Source of the DNA: Devosia oryzisoli | Lineage (GTDB): Bacteria; Pseudomonadota; Alphaproteobacteria; Rhizobiales; Devosiaceae | Reading direction: 5' to 3' | DNA length: 64,000 nt | NCBI RefSeq assembly: GCF_014837245.1 | Contig: NZ_JACYFU010000004.1 | Location: 62,001 to 126,000, forward strand | Shown here: piece after piece, positions 1 to 9,803 of the stretch | How positions within the stretch are numbered: the stretch's first letter is position 1 | Layout: every line of letters begins with the position of its first letter | Position numbers and translations under genes: made by a program | Notes under the pieces: model-generated | Database searches by the model: none | The model's input: only the letters and a program-made list of their open reading frames with translations | Told to the model about the DNA's origin: nothing

Positions 1-536
1 TCCAACTCGCCATCACCCAGCCGATCCGCATCGATGATGCGCTGCTGGTCGAAGGTGAATGGGGGACGGTCGAGGAGATCACCTCGACCTACGTCGTGGT
101 CAAAATCTGGGATCTGCGGCGACTGATTGTGCCGCTGAGCTACTTCATGGAAAAGCCGTTCCAGAACTGGACGCGCGAAGGCGCAGCGCTGATCGGCAAC
201 GTGATGATGTATCTGGACTATTCGGTGCCGGTCGACGTGATCCGCGACAAGGTCAACGAGATCGTGCGGCATTCGCCCAAATGGGACGGCGAGGTCGCTG
301 CCGTCCAGGTGACCGATTTCCACGAGGCGACGGTTGAGCTGCGTGTTCTGGTCAGTGCCCGCAACGCGGGTAACGCCTTCGACTTGCGCTGCGAGGTGCG
401 CGAGAAACTGATCGCCTTCCTTCAGGCCGAGTACCCGCAGTCCCTGCCGCGCGTCCGCACATTGCCGGTCGACCGCAGCCCGTCTAACGATGATGCGGCT
501 TCGGGCGCTGCTGCCAGTGCGCAGTTCGATGGCTAG
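1..536 (+). CDS. MscS-type mechanosensitive ion channel, C-terminal part (truncated by window edge)
   Basis: The frame is open from base 3 to the TAG at 534-536, so only the last ~177 residues are visible. The start of the visible part carries the hallmark of the MscS beta-domain: QPIRIDD, a GEWGTVEEI stretch, then IWDLRRLIVP and a PFQNWTR stretch. These form the beta-sandwich just after the pore-lining helix, followed by the alpha/beta cytosolic vestibule. Such inner-membrane channels release solutes on hypo-osmotic shock. The last ~25 residues are polar and low-complexity. The stop overlaps the convergent epmB stop by 4 bases. The family call is firm; which MscS paralogue it is cannot be told without the N-terminus. 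Confidence 0.85.
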   Translation, partial: QLAITQPIRIDDALLVEGEWGTVEEITSTYVVVKIWDLRRLIVPLSYFMEKPFQNWTREGAALIGNVMMYLDYSVPVDVIRDKVNEIVRHSPKWDGEVAAVQVTDFHEATVELRVLVSARNAGNAFDLRCEVREKLIAFLQAEYPQSLPRVRTLPVDRSPSNDDAASGAAASAQFDG

Positions 537-1588
537 ACAGTCCCATCGGGCGGATAGCGATGTGTGCCACCCTGCCAATCGCGGACCGAGAAGCCGCCAT
601 CGGCTGGCTCGATAGTGGGCGCTGCGATGGGCGCCTTGCCATGGCCACCGGGGATGTCGAGCACGTAGACCGGCTGGCAGAGGCCCGAGATGCGTCCGCG
701 CAGCGCCGCGACCAGCGCCTGCCCCTCCGCGATGGAGAGGCGAAAATGCGCGGTGCCAGGGGCGAGGTCAGGGTGATGCAGGTAATAGGGCCTGATGCGG
801 TTTTCGACGAAGCCCCGCATCAGTTCGGCCAGCGTCTCCACAGTGTCGTTCACCCCCCTCAGCAGCACTGTCTGGCTGATGAGCGCGATGCCTGCAGCCG
901 TCATCCTGGCGAACGCGGCGCAAGCCGCCGGCGTCAACTCCCGCGGGTGGTTGGCGTGGACGGCCAGATACGTCGTCTTGCCGCTGGCAAGAAGGGCCCT
1001 GACCAGTTCGGCATCGACCCGCTCGGGCTCCACGACAGGAACGCGGGTGTGAAAGCGGACGATCCGCAGATGGGGGATAGCGGCCAACCGCTCCATCAGG
1101 TCCCGAAGCCGGCGCGGCGACAGGACCAGGGGATCGCCACCGGTGAGAATGACTTCCCAAATCTCGGGGTGCTGCGCGATGTAGTCCACCGCCGCGTCCA
1201 ACTGCGGCGCTGTCAGCGTCCCCAGCCCTTGCGGCCCCACCATTTCGCGGCGGAAGCAGAACCGGCAATAGACCGGGCAGACATGGACCGCCTTGAGCAG
1301 AACCCTGTCGGGGTAGCGGTGCACGATGCCGTCCACAGGCGAGTGCGTGAGGTCACCGATCGGGTCGGCACGCTCTTCTGGCGTGATCTGGAGTTCTTCG
1401 ACGCTTGGCAGGAACTGGCGAGCGATGGGGTCATCGGGATCGGCCGGGTCCATCAGCGCAACCATCGCGGGCGTGATGCCGACGGCATATTTTTCGGCGA
1501 CGGCATCGAGGTCAGCACGGTCACTGAGACCGGCGGCTTTCAGGTCAGCGACACTTTTGAGGACTTTGGATGTGGTGGTGCGATTCAT
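533..1588 (-). CDS. epmB: EF-P lysine 2,3-aminomutase (radical SAM), EpmB/KamA family
   Basis: A radical-SAM, PLP-dependent aminomutase of 351 residues. The cluster cysteines are C104, C108 and C111 in CPVYCRFCF (CxxxCxxC). The downstream LTGGDPL stretch is typical of KamA/EpmB enzymes. The length matches EpmB (about 340) rather than the ~415-residue KamA of lysine fermentation, which has a C-terminal extension. EpmB turns alpha-lysine into (R)-beta-lysine, which EpmA attaches to EF-P; both partners are adjacent. I chose the ATG at 1588. A GTG at 1606 would add six residues (MWGPCC) and cannot be excluded. It lies 85 bases downstream of epmA on the same strand and is probably co-transcribed. 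Confidence 0.9.
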   Translation of the reverse strand: MNRTTTSKVLKSVADLKAAGLSDRADLDAVAEKYAVGITPAMVALMDPADPDDPIARQFLPSVEELQITPEERADPIGDLTHSPVDGIVHRYPDRVLLKAVHVCPVYCRFCFRREMVGPQGLGTLTAPQLDAAVDYIAQHPEIWEVILTGGDPLVLSPRRLRDLMERLAAIPHLRIVRFHTRVPVVEPERVDAELVRALLASGKTTYLAVHANHPRELTPAACAAFARMTAAGIALISQTVLLRGVNDTVETLAELMRGFVENRIRPYYLHHPDLAPGTAHFRLSIAEGQALVAALRGRISGLCQPVYVLDIPGGHGKAPIAAPTIEPADGGFSVRDWQGGTHRYPPDGTV

Positions 1589-1673
1589 GCAGCAGGGTCC
1601 CCACACTCACCAGCGGGCCCCTCACCCTGTACGGGGGAGGCTGTCGACTGAGACACCCCTAACAAGTCAAGTC

Positions 1674-2729
1674 TCATTCGACCACCGGCGCCCAGAGCAC
1701 CGCCTCGATCCGCTGCGCTCCGGTCGCCAGCATCACCAGCCGATCAAAGCCCAACGCGACGCCGCTGGCTTCCGGCATCAAATCCAGCGCTGCCAGAAAA
1801 TCCTCGTCGATCGGGTACTGCTCGCCGTAGAGCCGTTGTTTTTCCGCCATCTCGGCTTCGAACCGCCGCCGCTGCTCGTCCGGGTCAGTCAATTCACCAA
1901 AGCCATTGGCAAGCTCGACGCCACAGGCGTACACCTCGAAGCGCTCCGACAGCCGGGGGTCGCCGGGGACGCGCCGAGCCAGTGCTGCCTCGCAAGCCGG
2001 ATAGCGGTCGAGCACGGTAATACGCCCCTGCCCCAGATGCGGCTCGACATAATCCACCAGCAAGCGGCTGAAGAGATAGCTCCAGCTATGGTCTTCAGGC
2101 ACCGGCATGTCCTTGGCCAGCATGATGGCGGCCAGGGCCTCTCCATCCGGCACGCCCGAAGAGTCCATGGTGGGCAGAAGATCGACGCCGGCATGGGCGC
2201 GGAAGGCTTCAACCACCCCGATATGCTCGACATCCGCGAACGGGTTGCACATCCGGTCGCGGTAGACAAAATGCTCGATGCCGGTGGTCCTCGCGGCCAG
2301 CCGGATCAGATCGACGGTATCGCCGATGATGACACTGTAGACCTCTCCCACCCGGTACCATTCGAGCATGGTGAATTCGGGATGATGCAGCGCGCTGCGC
2401 TCGCGATTGCGCCAGACATGCTGCAGGCTCGCAATGCGCCTCTCCCCGGCCGCCAGCATCTTTTTCATGGTGAATTCGGGAGAGGTGTGCAGGTACATCG
2501 TCTGCCCTGCCCCTTCATTGCCGATCATGGTGGTGGCAAAGGCATGCAGGTGCGCCTCGTTGCCCGGCGAGCGCTGGAGCCCTGGCGGATCGACAACGAG
2601 AAAACCCCGCTCGACCAGCCACGAGCGCACGGCGGCATCGATGCGCGTGCGCGCCAGAAGAGCCGGCCGCCGGTCCTCATGGCGCCGCGGATGCCACCAG
2701 GGAGACGCCGATGCGGGAGGAGCTGTCAT
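1674..2729 (-). CDS. epmA: EF-P--(R)-beta-lysine ligase (GenX/PoxA, truncated class II lysyl-tRNA synthetase)
   Basis: A 351-residue class II aminoacyl-tRNA-synthetase catalytic core without the N-terminal anticodon-binding OB domain, as expected for EpmA. Motif 2 is visible as RNRERSALHHPEFTMLEWYR and motif 3 as GVALGFDRLVML near the C-terminus. EpmA activates (R)-beta-lysine and joins it to the conserved lysine of EF-P. The open frame runs ~100 codons further upstream, but that part overlaps efp antisense and is not synthetase-like, so I start at the ATG at 2729. It is divergent from efp with 127 bases between the starts, and is followed by epmB. Confidence 0.93.
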   Translation of the reverse strand: MTAPPASASPWWHPRRHEDRRPALLARTRIDAAVRSWLVERGFLVVDPPGLQRSPGNEAHLHAFATTMIGNEGAGQTMYLHTSPEFTMKKMLAAGERRIASLQHVWRNRERSALHHPEFTMLEWYRVGEVYSVIIGDTVDLIRLAARTTGIEHFVYRDRMCNPFADVEHIGVVEAFRAHAGVDLLPTMDSSGVPDGEALAAIMLAKDMPVPEDHSWSYLFSRLLVDYVEPHLGQGRITVLDRYPACEAALARRVPGDPRLSERFEVYACGVELANGFGELTDPDEQRRRFEAEMAEKQRLYGEQYPIDEDFLAALDLMPEASGVALGFDRLVMLATGAQRIEAVLWAPVVE

Positions 2730-2856
2730 GCGGGTTTGTTGCCGTCCGGTCTGGCGAAATGGCGCGGAATAGGATATCGGGCGCACGACACAAGAGCTTT
2801 TCGGCGCGGACGGCCCTGCCTCTAAACCGCGCCCGTGATTGGAACAAGGAAGAAAT

Positions 2857-3426
2857 ATGGTCAAGGTCATCGCATCTTCGCTGCGCAAAGGCCATGTCGT
2901 CGAGCAGGACGGCAATCTGCATGTGGTGCTTACCGCCGAGAACGTGCACCCGGGCAAGGGCAATTCGGTGACCAACGTCACCATGCGCCGCATCTCCGAT
3001 GGGGTGAAGGTGATCGGTCGCTGGCGCACCGTCGAGATGGTTGAAAAGGCCGATGTCGACGACCGCGAATATGATTACCTCTATTCGGACGGCGAAGGGC
3101 ACCACTTCATGGAGCCCTCGACCTACGAACAGATCACGGTGCCGGACGATGTTATCGGCGACCAGAAGGCCTACCTCACGGACGGCATGAAGGTGCACCT
3201 GATGACGCATGAGGGCGTCGCGCTTTCGATGGAACTGCCGCAGCGCCTGACCTTCGAAATCGTCGAGACCGAGCCCGTGGTGAAGGGCCAGACGGCGTCC
3301 TCCTCCTACAAGCCCGCCCTGCTCAACAACGGGCTGCGCGTCATGGTGCCTCCGCACATCGACGCGGGCACACGCATCGTCATCCTGACCGACGACAATT
3401 CCTACGTCGAACGCGCCAAGGACTGA
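2857..3426 (+). CDS. efp: Translation elongation factor P
   Basis: A 189-residue EF-P with its three-beta-barrel layout. EF-P binds ribosomes stalled at polyproline stretches and promotes peptide-bond formation. The loop that carries the modification reads [11 protein letters not shown], with the lysine at residue 34, the same position that EpmA/EpmB modify in Escherichia coli. The C-terminal barrel has the conserved [22 protein letters not shown] signature. The ATG at 2857 is preceded by AAGGAAG at good spacing; a TTG at 2839 in the same frame is rejected. Lys34 together with both modification genes shows the beta-lysylation type of EF-P rather than the rhamnosylated (Arg32) type. Confidence 0.97.
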   Translation: MVKVIASSLRKGHVVEQDGNLHVVLTAENVHPGKGNSVTNVTMRRISDGVKVIGRWRTVEMVEKADVDDREYDYLYSDGEGHHFMEPSTYEQITVPDDVIGDQKAYLTDGMKVHLMTHEGVALSMELPQRLTFEIVETEPVVKGQTASSSYKPALLNNGLRVMVPPHIDAGTRIVILTDDNSYVERAKD

Positions 3427-3460
3427 TTGCGGCGCTTCTGGAAGAGTACCACCACAGAAC

Positions 3461-3490
3461 AAAAACAGGCCCCCGCGGGGCCCGTTTCCT
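3461..3490 (-). terminator. Rho-independent terminator for the DUF892-DUF2934 unit, possibly bidirectional
   Basis: A 6-bp GC stem (GGCCCC at 3468-3473 pairing with GGGGCC at 3477-3482) with a 3-base loop. Read on the minus strand it is followed by TGTTTTT just after the DUF2934 stop. On the plus strand the tract after the stem is weaker (GTTTCC), but it may also end efp transcripts, whose stop lies about 40 bases before. Confidence 0.6.
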
Positions 3491-3710
3491 ATTTCTCGTC
3501 AAGGTCATTCTCGGCCGCCAGCCAATGCAGGTCCGCACTATCGGGCGGAGTGCCATCGGCGAGCCACCTGTCATAGGCGAGCTGTCGCTGATGCATCTCC
3601 TTGGCCTTCAGCCAATATTCCATGGCCCGGCCGTCCGGGTGCCCGTCCTGCTCCCAAAGGAAAAAGGCGGTTTCCCGAATACGCTCGGCCAGTGCGGAAT
3701 TCTTCCGCAT
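3489..3710 (-). CDS. DUF2934 small protein
   Basis: A 73-residue protein with the DUF2934 core: RIRETAFFLWEQDGHPDGRAMEYWLKAK, which in this family is a helical segment with the WEQDGHPDGR..WxxA pattern (residue runs here at about 10-36). DUF2934 proteins are common in Hyphomicrobiales and have no established function; many sit beside stress genes. Here the gene starts 14 bases after the DUF892 stop on the same strand, so the two are probably co-transcribed from the EcfG-type promoter upstream, and it ends at an intrinsic terminator. The low-complexity acidic C-terminus (AAENDLDEK) is unremarkable. Confidence 0.8.
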   Translation of the reverse strand: MRKNSALAERIRETAFFLWEQDGHPDGRAMEYWLKAKEMHQRQLAYDRWLADGTPPDSADLHWLAAENDLDEK

Positions 3711-3724
3711 CAGCGACCTCGCGA

Positions 3725-4213
3725 TCAGGCGGCCTTGGCGTTGACGACGGACGTTCCGAGCTTGGTGAGCTTCTGGTCGGTCGCTTCTTCTTCCTGCAGC
3801 GTTTCGCCGAGAAGCTGAGCGGCATCGGTGTAGCCAAGCTGCTTGGCCCAGGCGATCAGCGTGCCGTAGCGGGCGATCTCGTAGTGCTCCACGGCCTGCG
3901 CCGACGAAACGAGACCGGCGTCGAGAGCGGGAGAGCCCTTGAATTCTTCCATGATCTCCTTGCCTTCCTCGATAATGCCGAGGATGGCGTCGCAGGTCTT
4001 GCCACGAGCGGGCTTGCCGATCAGTTCGAACACCTGCTGCAGGCGTTCGATCTGGTTTTCGGTTTCCGCATGGTGCTGCTCGAAGCCCGCGCGCAGCTCG
4101 TCGGACTGGGCGGCCTTGGCCATTTTCGGCAGGGTCTTCAGGATTTGCCGCTCGGCGTAATAGATGTCCTTGAGGGTATCAAGAAACAGGTCTTCCAGTT
4201 GCTTTTCAGCCAT
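3725..4213 (-). CDS. DUF892 (YciE/YciF-type) ferritin-like stress protein
   Basis: A 162-residue all-helical protein. The start (LEDLFLDTLKDIYYAERQIL) and the later QHHAETENQIERL and AVEHYEIARYGTLIAWA segments match the YciE/YciF/DUF892 ferritin-like family. The repeated E..H pairs (AERQ, HHAETE, EEGKE, EHYE) are the candidate di-metal ligands of the four-helix bundle. YciE and YciF are induced by osmotic and general stress in enterobacteria; their precise role is unsettled. The ATG has a GGAG ribosome site about ten bases before it. A GGAAC-N16-CGTT promoter lies 40-60 bases upstream, so control by the alphaproteobacterial general stress sigma factor is likely. Confidence 0.9.
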   Translation of the reverse strand: MAEKQLEDLFLDTLKDIYYAERQILKTLPKMAKAAQSDELRAGFEQHHAETENQIERLQQVFELIGKPARGKTCDAILGIIEEGKEIMEEFKGSPALDAGLVSSAQAVEHYEIARYGTLIAWAKQLGYTDAAQLLGETLQEEEATDQKLTKLGTSVVNAKAA

Positions 4214-4251
4214 CGTTGAGCTCCGGATTGAAAGAGGGACGCTGGCCGAAG

Positions 4252-4276
4252 AACGGGGCTTGGCGCCCGGAGTTCC
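4252..4276 (-). promoter_or_regulatory. EcfG-type general stress promoter of the DUF892-DUF2934 unit
   Basis: On the minus strand GGAAC (4276-4272) is followed by exactly 16 bases and CGTT (4255-4252). This is the consensus used by EcfG/SigT-type sigma factors in alphaproteobacteria (GGAAC-N16/17-CGTT). It sits about 40 bases before the DUF892 start codon. The match is exact in both boxes. The rest of the 4214-4345 gap shows no gene. Confidence 0.7.
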
Positions 4277-4345
4277 GCGCCGCCCGATCCCTGCCGATTC
4301 ATTTCTGGAATCGTGGCGCCACCTATCCGTCGCGTTAACCTGCGT

Positions 4346-5323
4346 CTATCCCACCATGCCGAACCGCTCCGTGAGCCAGGTCATTTGCTGGCGGTCCTGG
4401 TAGGGTCCACCGCCTTCGTGATTGTTGAATTCGTATTCGACGACCGACTTGTCCTCACCCGCATGTGCCCTGTAGGCAGCGTAGACGGTGGAGGCCGGAC
4501 AGATATCGTCCATCAGGGCCACCGAATAGAGCGCGGCCGCCTGGCTCTGCCGGGCAAAGCAGACGCCGTCGAAATAGCGCAACGTTTCGAACACCATCTC
4601 CCGCTTTTCACGGTGCTGGGCAAGGAAGCGGACAATCTCGAGATAGGGGTCACGGGCGGCCATGCGCACGGCACGTGGGAAGTCACAAAGGAACGGCACA
4701 TCGGGCATCACCGCCTTGACCCGGTTTTCGATGCCTGCGACTGCCAGCGAGATGCCCCCGCCCTGGCTACCGCCACACACCGCAATGCGGTCTGAATCGA
4801 CGAAGTCTAGCTCGGCCAGCGCATCGATTGCGCGGACGCCGTCAGTAAACACGCGGCGATAGTAGTAGTCGTTCCGATCCAGCACGCCCTTGGTCATCAT
4901 CCCCGGTATCTGCGACGTGCTGCCAACGGGATCGGGCGTCGCCCCGGTGCTCCAACTGCTCCCCTGGCCGCGCGTATCCATGCGGAAATAAGCAAAGCCA
5001 GATGCTGCCCAGTGCAGCAGTTCATGCGGGAAGCCGCGCCCGCCACCATAGCCGACATACTGTACGAGCAGGGGGAGCTTGCTGGCCCGCTCGCGCGGCA
5101 GGACCAGCCAGCCTTTGACAGGGTGGCCACCGAAACCGGGAAACGTGACGTCGAACACGTCTACAAGCTTCAGGGTCGTCTCGGCCGCCACCATCTGCAT
5201 CCGCCCGCCGACGGCCCGGCTCTCCGCCAGCGTCGACTGCCAGAACTGGGCAAAATCTGCGGGCGTGACGACACTGCTTTCATAAGCGTCGAGCAGCGGG
5301 TGGACAAGGTCGGGAAACGGCAT
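4346..5323 (-). CDS. Acetyl xylan esterase / cephalosporin-C deacetylase (CE7 family)
   Basis: A 325-residue alpha/beta hydrolase of carbohydrate esterase family 7. Visible family marks are the RGQG motif (residues 118-121), the nucleophile elbow GGSQGG with S186, the acid D272/D273 in LMDDICP, and H302 in the HE motif (FNNHEGG). These positions fall close to those of the characterised Thermotoga enzyme. CE7 enzymes remove acetyl groups from short acetylated xylo-oligosaccharides in the cytoplasm and usually form hexamers. No signal peptide is seen. It is the last gene of the YtfQ-type operon, which points to import and deacetylation of acetylated hemicellulose fragments or acetylated pentosides. 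Confidence 0.92.
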   Translation of the reverse strand: MPFPDLVHPLLDAYESSVVTPADFAQFWQSTLAESRAVGGRMQMVAAETTLKLVDVFDVTFPGFGGHPVKGWLVLPRERASKLPLLVQYVGYGGGRGFPHELLHWAASGFAYFRMDTRGQGSSWSTGATPDPVGSTSQIPGMMTKGVLDRNDYYYRRVFTDGVRAIDALAELDFVDSDRIAVCGGSQGGGISLAVAGIENRVKAVMPDVPFLCDFPRAVRMAARDPYLEIVRFLAQHREKREMVFETLRYFDGVCFARQSQAAALYSVALMDDICPASTVYAAYRAHAGEDKSVVEYEFNNHEGGGPYQDRQQMTWLTERFGMVG

Positions 5324-5413
5324 GGAGAAACTCGTGGGGTGCAGCGTTGCAGTTGAGAGAAATCTGCACCGGCAAGGGCGGAATGACCACCGGCCCCACA
5401 GGCTTACGCACTG

Positions 5414-6151
5414 CTATTGCACGCCTAACACCTGCTCGCTGTCCAACCTGCGGGTGGCATCGTAGTGTTCCCGGGCAGCTTCGGCGTTGCCACTTTCGAT
5501 GGCCTGGGCCACAAGGACGAACAAGGCGGCAGACCGCTCGCGGTACTCCGATGCCGGTATCGCCTCCTCACGCGTCAGCGCCAGCGCCAGCGTCAATTCC
5601 ACCACGCCAATCACGGAACGGAGCAGCAGGTCCTGGCTGCTTTCGGCAATGATGCCGTGAACCTCCAGTGCCGCCAGGCCGAACTGTTCGAGGCTGTCTC
5701 CGGCCGTCTCCATCTGGTGGCACCAGTATTTGAGAAGGCGGACGTGCTCGGCCGTGCGGTGCCGCGCGGACAACTCCACCATGGGCTTTTCCAGCACCCC
5801 CCGGGTGCGGAAGAGGCTCTGGTAGAACTTGCGGTCGGGCGGCGCCTCGAAATGCCAGGCGAGAACCAGTGGATCGAAGAAATTCCAGCGGCTGCGCGGA
5901 GACACCCGTGTCCCGACCTTGGGCCGCGCTTCCACGAGCCCCTTGGCCTCGAGCGTCTTGAGCGCTTCGCGCAAGACCGTACGCGAGACACCATAGCGCT
6001 CCATCATCTGGGCGTCGGTCGGCAACACCGAACCGATCGCGAAGGCACCAGTGACGATCGACTGGCCGATTTCGTTGATCACGAAGGTATGGAAGTTGCG
6101 TGCGGCGCGCCGGCCCGAAAGGGAGCGGATGAGGCCGCCAGTTTCGATCAT
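5414..6151 (-). CDS. FadR-subfamily GntR transcriptional regulator
   Basis: A 245-residue regulator. The N-terminal winged helix (residues ~15-80) contains GSVLPTDAQMMERYGVSRTV, the GntR recognition region, then LREALKTLEAKGLVEARPKVGTRV. The C-terminal all-helical FCD domain (from ~100) has the expected D/H metal-ligand pattern. The start is taken at the ATG at 6151, one base after the yjfF stop; upstream in-frame codons would overlap yjfF. Its place inside the transport operon makes it the likely repressor of that operon, responding to the imported sugar. A candidate operator overlapping the operon promoter is listed at 10832-10854. Confidence 0.9.
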   Translation of the reverse strand: MIETGGLIRSLSGRRAARNFHTFVINEIGQSIVTGAFAIGSVLPTDAQMMERYGVSRTVLREALKTLEAKGLVEARPKVGTRVSPRSRWNFFDPLVLAWHFEAPPDRKFYQSLFRTRGVLEKPMVELSARHRTAEHVRLLKYWCHQMETAGDSLEQFGLAALEVHGIIAESSQDLLLRSVIGVVELTLALALTREEAIPASEYRERSAALFVLVAQAIESGNAEAAREHYDATRRLDSEQVLGVQ

Positions 6152-6152
6152 T

Positions 6153-7130
6153 CTACGCCTTTTCGGCCACCTTCTCCCCCGGTGCCGAGGCTGCAAAGAT
6201 CAGCCTTTGCAGCACGATGAACAGGAACAGCAACACCCCGATGACGATCTTGGTCCACCAGCTCGACAGGGTGCCGTCGAAGATGATGTAGGTCTGTACC
6301 AGCCCCAGCAGCATCACGCCGATGAATGTGCCGAGCACGAAGCCGTAGCCTCCGGCCAGCAAGGTGCCCCCGATCACCACCGCGCTGATGGCGTCGAGCT
6401 CCACCCCCACGGCCGCCAAGGGGTAGCCGGCCGAGGTATAAAGGGAAAAGACGATTCCCGCCAAGGCCGCGAGCACGCTTGAGAGCATGTAGACTGCCAC
6501 GGTGGTGCGGGCGACGGGTACGCCCATGAGCGAGGCGGACACGGTGTTGCCACCCAGCGCATAGACATAGGAGCCAAAGCGTGTGCGGTGCGCCACCAGT
6601 GCACCGACGACGAAGACGGCGATCATGAGGAGGCCGATGAAGCTCAGGCGGCCACCGCCCGGCAGGCGAATGAGGAGATCGGAGATCCAGTCGTAGAACG
6701 GGTGGTTGATCGGCACCGAATCCTGCGTGATGACCGAGGCGCCACCGCGAGCCAGGAACATGCCGGCGAGCGTCACGATGAAGGACGGAACCTCCAGCGC
6801 GTGAATGGCAAGACCCATCAGTCCGCCGAAAACGGCAGCGACGATGAGCGCGATGGCAAAGGCCACCAAGGGGTGCAGCCCCATCCAGCTGATCAGCACC
6901 GCCACCAGCACGCCGGTGAAGCCGATCACCGCCCCCACCGAAAGATCGATTCCCCCCGACAGGATCACGAAGGTCATGCCCACGGCGGTGATGCCGAGGA
7001 AGGCATTGTCGGTGAGGAAGTTGCCCAGGACCCGCGTCGAAAACATGCCCGGAAACTGCATCACCGAAAGGCCGTAGGCGATGGCAAAGATGACGGCCGT
7101 CGCGAGGAGAGGTCGGAGGCTGCGGCTCAT
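6153..7130 (-). CDS. yjfF: Sugar ABC transporter permease, YjfF type
   Basis: A 325-residue BPD_transp_2-family permease (RbsC/YjfF type) with about eight to ten hydrophobic helices and the family motif GGIDLSVGAVIGFTGV after the third helix, plus GVELDAISAVVIGGTLLAGG in the later loop that contacts the ATPase. It pairs with YtfT to form the membrane channel of a galactofuranose-type importer. Its start overlaps the ytfT stop by 4 bases (ATGA), which implies translational coupling. In E. coli YjfF and YtfT are the two permeases of the YtfQRT-YjfF system. Confidence 0.88.
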   Translation of the reverse strand: MSRSLRPLLATAVIFAIAYGLSVMQFPGMFSTRVLGNFLTDNAFLGITAVGMTFVILSGGIDLSVGAVIGFTGVLVAVLISWMGLHPLVAFAIALIVAAVFGGLMGLAIHALEVPSFIVTLAGMFLARGGASVITQDSVPINHPFYDWISDLLIRLPGGGRLSFIGLLMIAVFVVGALVAHRTRFGSYVYALGGNTVSASLMGVPVARTTVAVYMLSSVLAALAGIVFSLYTSAGYPLAAVGVELDAISAVVIGGTLLAGGYGFVLGTFIGVMLLGLVQTYIIFDGTLSSWWTKIVIGVLLFLFIVLQRLIFAASAPGEKVAEKA

Positions 7131-8136
7131 TTGGCGGTCCTCTGCACGCCGATGCGCGCCCGTTGCGGCCGGCGGGGCGCGATGCGGGTGGCCAGCGGCG
7201 ATTGGATCAGCAGGATGAGGATGATCATGCCCGCCTTGACGATGAGGTTGAACTCAGGGGGAAAGCCGGAGACGAGAATGCCGGTGTTCATCGCCTGGAT
7301 GATAAGCGCCCCCACCACCGCCAGGGGAACGGAAAAGCGCCCGCCCAGCAGTGAGGTGCCGCCGATGACGACGGCCAGGATGGCGTCGAGCTCGAGCCAG
7401 AGGCCGGCATTATTGGCATCGGCACCCCGAATGTCGCCGGCAACGATGATACCGGCGATGGCAGCGCAGAGCCCCGACAGGGCATAGACCAAAATCAGTA
7501 GCATGCGACTGCGGATGCCGGCCAGGCTTGCCGCCGCCCGATTGACGCCCACCGCCTCGATGAACAGTCCGATCGCGGTTTTCCGCACCAGCAACGTCAC
7601 GAGCACGAGCAGCACCAATGCGATGACGGTGGCCATGGGCAGGCCCAGGAAGGATCCCGTGCCGATAAAGATCAGCAGCGGATCGTTGAATGTCACGATG
7701 AAGCCCTGGGTGATGAGCTGGGCAATGCCGCGCCCTGCCACCATCAGGACCAGGGTGGCCACGATGGGCTGGATATCGAGTACGGCGACGAGAAAGCCGT
7801 TCCACAGACCACAGAGCAGGCCCACCAGCAGCGCAGCGATGACGGCGACCGGTGCCGGGTAGCCCGCGACGACAAGGCTCGCCGCCACTGCGCCCGCAAC
7901 TGCCATCACTGCACCGACCGACAAATCCACGCCCTTGGTCGCGATCACGCCAACCATGCCGATGGAGAGGATGGCAACCGGCGCGCCGCGATTGAGCACG
8001 TCGATCACGCTGCCGAACAGTCGCCCATCCTGCCAGGTCACGCGGAAAAATGAGGGGAACAGCAGCCAGTTGATCAGCAGCACGCCCACCAGTGCGAGCA
8101 GTTGGGGATTGGCCAGCCGGCCCAGCATGCGGCGCG

Positions 8137-8140
<4 letters not shown>
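7127..8140 (-). CDS. ytfT: Sugar ABC transporter permease, YtfT type
   Basis: A 337-residue BPD_transp_2 permease with multiple hydrophobic helices, the TKGVDLSVGAVMAVAGA motif and the LELDAILAVVIGGTSLLGGRF loop. It is the partner of the YjfF-like permease that follows; both ends overlap their neighbours by 4 bases (ATGA). The two-permease arrangement distinguishes YtfQRT-YjfF transporters from ribose or xylose systems, which have one permease gene. Confidence 0.88.
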
Positions 8141-9654
<1,514 letters not shown>

Positions 9655-9694
9655 CCGCCCCTCCCTACCCATGAGCAGTCTGCCCTAAACTTTC

Positions 9695-9775
9695 AGCACC
9701 GTCATTGCCCCGCTTGTCCGGGCAATCCACGTTTCTTGGAAGGAGGACCACCCGGACGAGCCGGGTGGTGACAGC
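9695..9775 (-). repeat. Double-hairpin (REP-like) element between ytfQ and ytfR
   Basis: Two stem-loops lie in the 149-base ytfQ-ytfR gap. One is ATTGCCC/GGGCAAT (9704-9726). The other is a perfect 9-bp stem ACCACCCGG/CCGGGTGGT with a 5-base loop (9747-9769). Neither has a U-tract, so they are not terminators. The surrounding GTCATTGCC and GGCAATCCA bases resemble the palindromic intergenic repeats common in Hyphomicrobiales. In this position such hairpins typically protect the upstream binding-protein mRNA from 3' decay. Confidence 0.5.
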
Positions 9776-9803
9776 GTGAAAGGTTTGCGATCCGAACGGA
9801 CGC

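Noticed and set aside
560..1651. Long plus-strand open frame (363 codons) antisense to epmB
   Set aside because: Composition and lack of motifs mark it as a GC-rich shadow; the minus frame has the radical-SAM motif.
6588..7487. Plus-strand open frame (299 codons) antisense to the permeases
   Set aside because: Very Glu/Asp/His-rich with no family pattern; both permeases beneath it are clear.
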